Below are positions 9,001-14,687 of a stretch of 15,649 nt of DNA, piece after piece (position 1 is the first letter of the stretch; each line of letters starts with the position of its first letter). This stretch comes from Planctomycetota bacterium (GTDB taxonomy: Bacteria > Planctomycetota > UBA1135 > GCA-002686595). Under the pieces are notes generated by a model. The model was given only the letters and a program-made list of their open reading frames with translations. It ran no database searches and was not told the origin of the DNA. The DNA is taken from contig JAJDES010000442.1 in the NCBI GenBank assembly GCA_029259675.1, positions 1-15,649 of the forward strand, in the 5' to 3' direction. The translations under genes and the position numbers were made by a program.

Positions 9001-10600
9001 TACGGAAGATGTGGTTCGACTTGTGCGCGAATCCGCAACGGGCACGCGCATTCCAAGTGAACTCGATGCCTGGCGCTGGGCCCTGGTCGCCACGGCCCTG
9101 GAGCAGGAAAACCCCGAGCTCTGCGCCGGACTCTTGGCCAGTCTGGATCGCAGCCTGCCCGGACTCAGTATCGAGCTGGGCGAAGACCCGGCACGCTCAC
9201 TGGCCGAGCTTTCCCGGGCCTACGCATTGCCCGCGCTTCAACCCAGCGCTGCCGAACGCTCAACATTTGATGAGAGCCTGACGCGCACCAGTTACTTCGA
9301 CGGCATCTATCGCAACCTCGGGTACTTGCCCAAGTACGATGCGAAGGCCCACGACCAAGTGGTCTTCACGCGCCAGCATCAGCGCGACACCTGGGTCGAA
9401 TCGCATTCCTCCAAGAATCCCAGTCGAGCGCTTTGGGGCTTCCAACTTTCGTCACTCGGCAGCTTCTCCGCCCGCGACACCAGTTCGGTCTTAACTTCGA
9501 ATCGCGTCGTTCTCGCCGGATCCAATTCGGTCGTCGCTATCGATGCCCAAGAAGGCTACCTCGTTTGGCAACACCGTTTGCGCAGCTACGATCTTTTGGG
9601 CATGAGCGGCCACGGCGGCGTCGTCATCTTGCTGCTGGCCGACGATGCCGGCAGCACCTTCGCACGCGCCATCGACTCCGGCTCCGGACTTGAACTCTGG
9701 GATCGAGCCCTGCCCCAAGGTAGCGCCTGGCTCCCGCCGCTCTGCGACGGCGATCGCGCGCTCTTCCCCACCATCAGCCACAGCACTTCGCAACCCGCGC
9801 GAGCGATTGTGTTGAATCTGTATCGGGGCGCGGAACTTGGTCAAATCGACCTGGAAGGTCGCCTGAACCAAGACAGTTACCGCGCCGCTTGGATCGAAGA
9901 CGGACTTTTCGTTTTGCCGACCTTCCTGGCCGGCTCCAAGCCGGAGCGCAACCACATCCTGTGCTTTGATCTGAAGACCATGCAGCGCAAGTGGCGCCAC
10001 AGTTTCCGCGACGGTCAAGAACTGAGTCACTTGGTTCGGGCGGAATCGGAAACTTACCTTGTACTTCGCACAGGTGATTCCGAGAGCGGGGCCGGCAACA
10101 TCGTTCAGCTCGACCTTCAACTGGGTGCCCTGCGCCCCATCGCGAGTTTGCGCTCCGACGAACGTCCGATCGGCTTGCCCGAACGCACCCGGACCGAGTT
10201 GGGCGGCCCCTTCCTTTACCTTTACACGAACGGTCCGGGACAACGCAGCGTCCCCATCAGCGCCATACACCTGCCCTACGGCAAGCGTTGGGTTTCGCCC
10301 CTGCCGGTCTCCTACGAGCAGCTCTACGATGGGGGCATGACCCTACCGGCACTTTCTTCGCAAGTGGCCGCACTCGCGTATACATCCAAGATTCCCGATG
10401 AACGCACGTGGGATCAGGCTCATCTGATTCTCTTGGATCGCAATGGTGGCGTGCGCCGCGACAGTCGCGTGCTCCCGCGCGAATTCGGCCGCGCCGAGAT
10501 TTTGACGCTGATCCCGCTGGGTTCCGCTTTGTTCATTCTGCGCAATGAGGGCCTGCACGGAAATTTGATGGAAGTCTGGGTCAACGAGGAAGACAAATGA
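6029..10600 (+). CDS. Giant secreted protein: TPR-like helices, two PQQ-like beta-propeller regions and a central helical region
   Basis: Starting at ATG 6029 (TAATG overlap with the previous stop) the protein has 1523 residues and a signal peptide at about 1-34 (hydrophobic core LPWALGAGLLLLG, then TSAAQ). Residues 65-210 are helical and TPR-like. A first propeller region (about 285-700) has five clear PQQ-type blade ends of the form D-x-x-(S/T)-G-x-x-x-W, at 303-316 (CVDAYTGQLKW), 381-395, 441-453, 495-507 and 553-565. Residues 700-1090 are again mostly helical and TPR-like. A second propeller region (about 1130-1515) has blades at 1168-1180 (VVAIDAQEGYLVW), 1212-1224 and 1310-1322. There is no membrane helix after the signal peptide and no CxxCH haem site, so a redox quinoprotein is unlikely; a protein-binding scaffold outside the cytoplasm is more plausible. 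It is embedded between the VWA genes and the toroid gene with overlaps at both ends. The fold is well supported; the role is unknown. Confidence 0.82.
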   Translation: MGRKVSIQSDSALKLPWALGAGLLLLGPTFTSAAQIRLEPPGPSAIEREASGDVRVFAIPETRDARALRDRAEGHIQSERWLEAVLDLQRLILNHSSDVLSARSRDNLDRVSLYDVHPGAATWATERLGSLPAPALKLYTERFEKNAEAALRIARERGDRRALVRVAQTWPLTEAAERAWWTLGDLEFERGQITDALRAWTRAAERHQKDGGDLPPAAKRRFELVQSGLEGGLDGVLREPVAARSKSELRLPGPNESFGNVPEDYADAWSVDLPPNPFDDKHAHASLFPVLSDERVLVSTSMNVLCVDAYTGQLKWVSDPVPGWSDSNYRELTRGIDDQSGLIAPAVSGSVVVAPLQVPFARLPFSNYQGIRITVPIPNRRLFAFDLESGEPLWNHMPPPLWDGEGGSYTDRMMLAGPPIISGSRVLAPFYLMQGRVDFQVACFDLYSGELLWNTALISGQRELNMFGRHEQEFCAPPLRAEGGRVIALTQLGTVAALDLDTGRILWESLYEQIPLPRTRGWTSPSRIKVWRNAPPVVADGTVIVTPLDSYDMVGFDLEHGTALWSTTHSWLDRDPDRGIADSSVSLLLGADRDTVYLGGSKISAHHRPGGLALGQPDQRLWSYGIERSRGDELYRSPRPVLASDALVVPVRSGRQIFDRRTGMRRGHGGPTDHALSRGGNILVGEGMLFTLSSNQLSGYFDWEVLQARAQERLRANPNDLVAVLSLAQVLLQRGVVQHQSGDASQALQHLTEAHQLLAPMLTNEFGKRQSEVASRLHQVLREEAKVRASLADTRLALELLDRARELTSDSGELRDLLFEQERLLREREGPEWLACLNDLEESCGELEAPSDQWSFALPEIDPDSAPMNLSVELWVLFVRSRLNAERGRSMPALEDLHSALERYGSNQLDWKYDVYDLASARIQALLDDQAARGARTDYAFFEDRARRLYEDALRDDSTQLLERVRALYPHSKASSEASQALLSRAHSNGDTEDVVRLVRESATGTRIPSELDAWRWALVATALEQENPELCAGLLASLDRSLPGLSIELGEDPARSLAELSRAYALPALQPSAAERSTFDESLTRTSYFDGIYRNLGYLPKYDAKAHDQVVFTRQHQRDTWVESHSSKNPSRALWGFQLSSLGSFSARDTSSVLTSNRVVLAGSNSVVAIDAQEGYLVWQHRLRSYDLLGMSGHGGVVILLLADDAGSTFARAIDSGSGLELWDRALPQGSAWLPPLCDGDRALFPTISHSTSQPARAIVLNLYRGAELGQIDLEGRLNQDSYRAAWIEDGLFVLPTFLAGSKPERNHILCFDLKTMQRKWRHSFRDGQELSHLVRAESETYLVLRTGDSESGAGNIVQLDLQLGALRPIASLRSDERPIGLPERTRTELGGPFLYLYTNGPGQRSVPISAIHLPYGKRWVSPLPVSYEQLYDGGMTLPALSSQVAALAYTSKIPDERTWDQAHLILLDRNGGVRRDSRVLPREFGRAEILTLIPLGSALFILRNEGLHGNLMEVWVNEEDK
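10586..10590 (+). promoter_or_regulatory. Ribosome binding site of the toroid gene
   Basis: GAGGA lies 6 bases before ATG 10597 and 9 before the adjacent in-frame ATG 10600, so either ATG of the pair could be used. Confidence 0.5.
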
Positions 10601-11916
10601 TGATCACCAAAACGCCATTGCACGTATCCAAGCGAGCCGAAACAGCTCTGTCCAAGTTGGGTTTCAAAGTCACCGGCTTGGCATTGCTGTCTATGGCAAC
10701 TCAAATACCGGGTTCCGCGCAAGCCCAGGCGAGCGTCCCGCAGTCCGCGGTCACGCGTGCCGCGACTGCTTGGCCGTTGGCGGCTTCCATTGCCGCAAGC
10801 CTTCAAGCGAGCGCGCGAGTCCCTGGCATTGCGGAGGCCCAGCCGCCTTCTCAATTGAATCTCACCGCGGAAGCGGGCGGCATCATCGTCACTCCCGAAC
10901 AGGCACAAGCTGTATCCAATGGACTCGCTTGGCTCGCCAGCCAGCAGTCCGACGACGGCAGTTGGCAAGGCAAGATCGGCTACAAGCTCAATAGCGATTA
11001 CGAGTACACGGGCATTTCCGGTCACGTCGGCGTGACGTCACTGGCTTGCATGGCTTTCCTTGCCGGGGGTTACTTGCCCGGACGCGGCGAATACGGACAG
11101 GCCGTTGAACGGGGTCTCGACTTTGTCCTCTCCTGTTCCAAAGAGGACGGTTACATCACGCGCTCCGACACGCGCATGTACAGTCACGCTTTCGCTTCGC
11201 TCTTCTTGGCTGAGATCTACGGCATGACTCACCGCCAGGATGTCAGGCAGAAGCTTCAAAAGGCTGTCGACTTCATTGTGCGCTGCCAAAACGATGAGGG
11301 CGGCTGGCGCTATGAGCCCTTCGCGCCCAATTCGGACATGTCGATTGTGGTTTGCCAAGTGTTGGCCCTGCGCGCAGCCCGCAACATCGGCATCCATGTG
11401 CCGAAGTCCACCATCGACCGCGCGGCGCAATACGTTGTGGACTCGGCCATCACCGGCAACGAAGCCCGCGATCGCTACCGGCCGACGACCTTGTTCCAAG
11501 ACGAAGTCGGCGCCTTCCACTATCAAAAGGGCACTAGCTCTCGCTCGTCGTTTCCGCTTACTGCCGCCGGGGTCACCGCCCTGCACGGAGTCGGTATTTA
11601 TTCCGATGAGGCCATCGGCGACGGCTTGAATTTCCTGCAGCGCAAGCTCGACTCCTTCAATCACGACCGCGGCAGGCGAGATCGCGGTCACTATTTCTTT
11701 TGGTACGGGCACTACTACGGCGTTCAAGCCATGTACACGGCCGGCGGCAACCACTGGGAGAGCTACTTTCGCAAGCTGCGCCAGGAGCTGCTCGACATGC
11801 AACACAGTTCGGGCTACTTCCCCAATCAAGTTGGACCCGGCAAGGCCTTTGGAACTGCCATGGGCGTTTTGATCCTCGAAATCCCCTACCGCTTCCTGCC
11901 CATATTCCAGCGCTGA
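10597..11916 (+). CDS. Secreted alpha/alpha-toroid protein, prenyltransferase/squalene-oxidase repeat family, without known catalytic motifs
   Basis: The 439-residue protein begins with a long signal peptide (basic first 24 residues, core TGLALLSMATQIPG, probable cleavage after SAQA near 43). An Ala-rich linker leads to about six toroid repeats from residue 100 to the end. Their loops show the typical Gly/aromatic turn: QSDDGSW (117-123), SKEDGYI, QNDEGGW (231-237), GAFHY and QHSSGYF (402-408). The segment GHYFFWYGHYYGVQAMY near 364-380 and SDMSIVVCQVLALRAARN near 246-263 are, in my recall, family hallmarks. There is no DxDD acid motif of squalene/terpene cyclases, no GCGEQ thioester, and no obvious zinc triad of protein prenyltransferases. 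It is therefore probably not a terpene cyclase despite how such genes are often named. The ATG overlaps the stop of the propeller gene (ATGA), so the two are likely made together. Confidence 0.85.
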   Translation: MMITKTPLHVSKRAETALSKLGFKVTGLALLSMATQIPGSAQAQASVPQSAVTRAATAWPLAASIAASLQASARVPGIAEAQPPSQLNLTAEAGGIIVTPEQAQAVSNGLAWLASQQSDDGSWQGKIGYKLNSDYEYTGISGHVGVTSLACMAFLAGGYLPGRGEYGQAVERGLDFVLSCSKEDGYITRSDTRMYSHAFASLFLAEIYGMTHRQDVRQKLQKAVDFIVRCQNDEGGWRYEPFAPNSDMSIVVCQVLALRAARNIGIHVPKSTIDRAAQYVVDSAITGNEARDRYRPTTLFQDEVGAFHYQKGTSSRSSFPLTAAGVTALHGVGIYSDEAIGDGLNFLQRKLDSFNHDRGRRDRGHYFFWYGHYYGVQAMYTAGGNHWESYFRKLRQELLDMQHSSGYFPNQVGPGKAFGTAMGVLILEIPYRFLPIFQR

Positions 11917-12007
11917 ATCTGCACCTGCGCGGACAGCCCCAAGCAAGCTTCGCCGCCCCCTACTCATTCATCCACCAACCTTGACCCAGAACACCAACCA
12001 GCCCTCC
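11917..12007 (+). promoter_or_regulatory. Spacer with C-rich, G-poor leader before the DUF4175-like gene
   Basis: The 91-base spacer has no gene. Its last 47 bases (11961-12007) contain 22 C and only 3 G, are rich in CA and CC steps, and show no self-complementarity or purine-rich ribosome site. Such unstructured C-over-G sequence resembles a Rho-utilisation stretch or an open leader for ribosomes that do not rely on Shine-Dalgarno pairing. Both readings are inference. Confidence 0.35.
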
Positions 12008-14434
12008 ATGCAAGACATGCATAGGACTCCCAAACTCGATCATTTGCTCAAGCGCTTGCGCTGGCGGCTGATTCGATTGATTTGGATTCACGGCCTGGGG
12101 ACGGTCGCAACGGTGACGGCCTTTTGGTTGGTATTCGCCTTCCTTGCCGATTGGGGCCTGCACGTTCCCCGCAGCGTGCGACTCTTGCACTGCGTCGTGC
12201 TGCTCGGCCTGCCGGCATATTTCCTTTGGCGCGAGCTTTTGCGCCCCCTTGCGCGCATTCCCGATCGAGCGGGACTCGCTGTTCTGATTGAAAACGCGCA
12301 CCCTGAGCTGGGCGAAATACTGGTCAGTGCAACTCAATTGCAAGCGGCCGATTCCGGTGCGCAAAGCGCGGCCCTCGATGGCGATCCCAAACTAATTGAA
12401 GCCGTATTGCGCGAGGCGGAAGCGCATGCGCGCGAGCTCGAGCTCGCGCCCGTACTCGACCGGCGCACTCCCCTATTGCGCATGCTGGCGGGGTCCATCT
12501 GCGTGCTCTTCGCCAGCGGACTTTTTTGGCGCAGCCCAGCTCTAGCCGGCATCTTTTTTGATCGCATGTTCGGCGGCAGCAGCCCCTGGCCCCGGCGCAC
12601 TTATCTGGACGTCGACATTCCCATCATGGGCAGTCAAGCCAGCGTCCTGCGCATCCCCGAGGTCAACCCCGAGCGCATCGAAGTGCGCGTGGCGCGCGGC
12701 AGCGACGTCCCCATTTTGATCACAGCCCGCGGCCTGGTGCCCGACGAAGTCGCCCTGCATTTTGAATCGGGTGGAGTGGAACTCATTCCCAGCGCGGGTG
12801 GCAATAGCTTCCGCCAGATGCTGGCCTCCGTTCGACGCGACCTATCCTTTCACGTCACCGGCGGCGACGACATCGACTTCTACCCGCGCGTCGACTTGTT
12901 CGTCCTGCAACCACCGGACGTAACGGGAATTGCCATTCGCGTCGAACCTCCGCCCTATTCCGGGCTCGCCGAGAAAACGTACTTCGACGCGGACGTGGAA
13001 GTGCTCAAGGGCTCGCAGCTAACCGTACACGTCCAGACCGATCCGGCCGACGCCGTCGGTCAAGCTCGATTGCTGCCGGAGGATCGTTTGGCCGAGCTCG
13101 AGCCCCTGCCATTCCCCTTTAGCTCCCCTAACGCCGACCCGTCGCCAACGACGGAAGGCAGCGGCGATCCCGACCAAAACGGTCTGGGATTCAAGCTCCA
13201 GGCGGAGCGCTCGATTCGCTTCCGTTTCGAGTTGCAAGACGACACGGGCCTGTCGAATCCCAACCCGGGCCTTTACGCCATCAGCGTCATTGAAGACAGG
13301 CCGCCCGAATTGCAGTTGGTCTCGCCGACCCGCACCGATGTGGAAACCGTGTTGGGCGGAGCCATTTCCCTGCGCGTGCGCGCCATCGACGACTTCGGTT
13401 TGACCAGCGTGCGTTGGCGAGCCACTGCGGCCGGCAATGATCAAATTCTGGCCGAAGGCCCCATGGAGCAACGTCCCCTGATTCAGGAATCGACCTCGAA
13501 GCGCCCCGGCCTCTTGGCCTCCATGCGCTTGGAAGTGGACGCATTGCTCAGCCCGAGCACAGCCTCTCCTTCAGCCGCAAACACCTCCGATAGCGGTGCC
13601 CCCGCGGAGGGTCAATCCGATGGCGCCGACGCTCCCGTTCTGGAGGAGGGCCAACTCTTCACCCTCGAAGTGCTGGCCGAGGACAATCGACAACCGGAGG
13701 CCTTGGAGGGACGCTCCAATACCGTGCGCGTGCGCATCGTATCCGTGGACGAACTCATGCGCCGCATTCAAGACCGGCTCAACCGAGTGCGCAGCAGTGC
13801 CGACGCGTTGGCTGCTTTGCAACGCGAGAAACGCGCGCGAGTTGACGATTTTCTTGCGGCACTGCAGGGCGATGACCTGCTTGAGCCGGGCGATACCCAG
13901 GCGCTTCAGAGCGCGCTCTCCGGTCAGCGCCGTGTACATGGTGACGCCGGCGCCCTGACGCGCGAGTTGGCCGGAATTTCGGAGACCATCATTTACGCTC
14001 GCTTGGATGAAAAAGCCGGTGCGCTGCTCGAATTCCTCGACGCCCGCGTAGCGGGAATTCAGGATCGCAATTTTCACCCCGAGCCTTGGAACGAATTGAT
14101 CCAAGCCTTTGACGAAGGGGCCCTCGGTTCCGCGGGACTCGCGCGCCACCTCTTGGCCATTCTCGAAATCGGCATGGACATCAGCGAGGAATTGTCCCTG
14201 CAAGCTGAGGACGCGCTGGAGCGCGCTCAAAATGCGCTGACCATGAAGGAAGTGCAGTCGGCCTTGGTCGAGGCCGCGGGGCTCCAAGCGCGCACCCAAG
14301 CCCGCATCGAAGACCTGCTTGAGCGCTTGGCGGAATGGGACAATTTCCAATCCGTGCTGTCGCTCACGCGCGACATTCTCAATCGACAAGACGCGCTGCA
14401 AATGCGCACGCGCCGTTTTGCATCCGAAAAATGA
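12008..14434 (+). CDS. DUF4175-like membrane protein with Ig-like and coiled-coil regions
   Basis: I use ATG 12008 (808 residues); TTG 11981 (adding 9 residues) and ATG 12017 are in frame, and none has a clear ribosome binding site. Three membrane helices lie at about 25-48, 57-74 and 157-175. Between the second and third is the DUF4175-type motif DRAGLAVLIENAHPELGEIL at 86-105 followed by VSATQL. The rest is a large region outside the membrane: beta-rich Ig-like domains (about 200-345 and 430-580, the second with DDFGLTSVRWR and AEDNRQPE), two low-complexity linkers rich in Pro, Ser, Asp and Gly (about 366-392 and 515-545), and a helical, probably coiled-coil C-terminal third (580-800). It resembles BatD-like proteins in having Ig-like domains with membrane anchors, but order and size differ. 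It follows the toroid gene after the only gap of this size in the block, so it may have separate control. Family assignment is by motif recall and moderately sure. Confidence 0.75.
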   Translation: MQDMHRTPKLDHLLKRLRWRLIRLIWIHGLGTVATVTAFWLVFAFLADWGLHVPRSVRLLHCVVLLGLPAYFLWRELLRPLARIPDRAGLAVLIENAHPELGEILVSATQLQAADSGAQSAALDGDPKLIEAVLREAEAHARELELAPVLDRRTPLLRMLAGSICVLFASGLFWRSPALAGIFFDRMFGGSSPWPRRTYLDVDIPIMGSQASVLRIPEVNPERIEVRVARGSDVPILITARGLVPDEVALHFESGGVELIPSAGGNSFRQMLASVRRDLSFHVTGGDDIDFYPRVDLFVLQPPDVTGIAIRVEPPPYSGLAEKTYFDADVEVLKGSQLTVHVQTDPADAVGQARLLPEDRLAELEPLPFPFSSPNADPSPTTEGSGDPDQNGLGFKLQAERSIRFRFELQDDTGLSNPNPGLYAISVIEDRPPELQLVSPTRTDVETVLGGAISLRVRAIDDFGLTSVRWRATAAGNDQILAEGPMEQRPLIQESTSKRPGLLASMRLEVDALLSPSTASPSAANTSDSGAPAEGQSDGADAPVLEEGQLFTLEVLAEDNRQPEALEGRSNTVRVRIVSVDELMRRIQDRLNRVRSSADALAALQREKRARVDDFLAALQGDDLLEPGDTQALQSALSGQRRVHGDAGALTRELAGISETIIYARLDEKAGALLEFLDARVAGIQDRNFHPEPWNELIQAFDEGALGSAGLARHLLAILEIGMDISEELSLQAEDALERAQNALTMKEVQSALVEAAGLQARTQARIEDLLERLAEWDNFQSVLSLTRDILNRQDALQMRTRRFASEK

Positions 14435-14441
14435 GCCGTCC

Positions 14442-14465
14442 GATCGCATGCCCCCAGATCGCATG
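14442..14465 (+). repeat. Pair of GATCGCATG direct repeats
   Basis: GATCGCATG occurs at 14442-14450 and 14457-14465, spaced 15 bases start to start, just after the stop of the DUF4175-like gene. The role is unknown; it could be chance or a binding site pair. Confidence 0.5.
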
Positions 14466-14541
14466 GCCAACGGCGCCAAATTCCAAATGAAGAACCCAGG
14501 CGAAAATCGGCCCGACACTAAATTCGCAAGCCACTACGGGA

Positions 14542-14584
14542 GCCCTGCAGCAGCCGGAATGGGCATGATTGAGGGGCCCTGCAG
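14542..14584 (+). repeat. Pair of GCCCTGCAG direct repeats
   Basis: GCCCTGCAG occurs at 14542-14550 and 14576-14584, 34 bases apart start to start, each containing the palindrome CTGCAG. They lie about 105-145 bases before the start of the coiled-coil gene. Confidence 0.5.
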
Positions 14585-14621
14585 ACTTCCTGCGGTCAAG
14601 AATTCGTCGCTGGCGGCAGCG

Positions 14622-14639
14622 ACGTCGAGTGGCCGACGT
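14622..14639 (+). promoter_or_regulatory. Small hairpin/inverted repeat before the coiled-coil gene
   Basis: ACGTCG at 14622-14627 pairs with CGACGT at 14634-14639 over a 6-base loop. No T run follows, so it is not a typical intrinsic terminator; it could be an operator half-site pair or an RNA hairpin about 50 bases before ATG 14688. Confidence 0.3.
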
Positions 14640-14687
14640 TCGGGCACGGACCCACGCTCAATCGCCGTGCACTGCATCCCAAAAAAC

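Larger units (their letters stand above)
14435..14687 (+). other. Spacer between the DUF4175-like gene and the coiled-coil gene
   Basis: This 253-base stretch has no clear gene. The frame of the downstream gene stays open through it, with in-frame ATGs at 14448, 14463, 14487, 14559 and 14565, but a signal peptide begins only at 14688 and the upstream codons are less biased than in the neighbouring genes. It contains two pairs of 9-base direct repeats and a 6-bp hairpin, listed separately. I see no convincing -35/-10 promoter or terminator with a T run. Confidence 0.5.

Noticed and set aside
6029..10600. Calling the propeller protein a PQQ-dependent dehydrogenase
   Set aside because: Blades are interrupted by long helical regions and no haem motif or recognisable PQQ/calcium site is visible.
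1715..11475. Five copies of the palindrome GCGATCGC (1715, 2420, 2675, 9750, 11468), like the cyanobacterial HIP1 element
   Set aside because: All lie in coding sequence, four of them from GGC/AGC-GAT-CGC type codon runs; Asp-Arg codons are common here, so composition explains them.
10597..11916. Naming the toroid gene a terpene cyclase or squalene-hopene cyclase
   Set aside because: No DxDD motif, a secretion signal, and only about 440 residues against over 600 for hopene cyclases.
14565..14687. N-terminal extension of the coiled-coil protein from ATG 14559 or 14565
   Set aside because: It would place 41-43 residues of low codon bias before a normal signal peptide.
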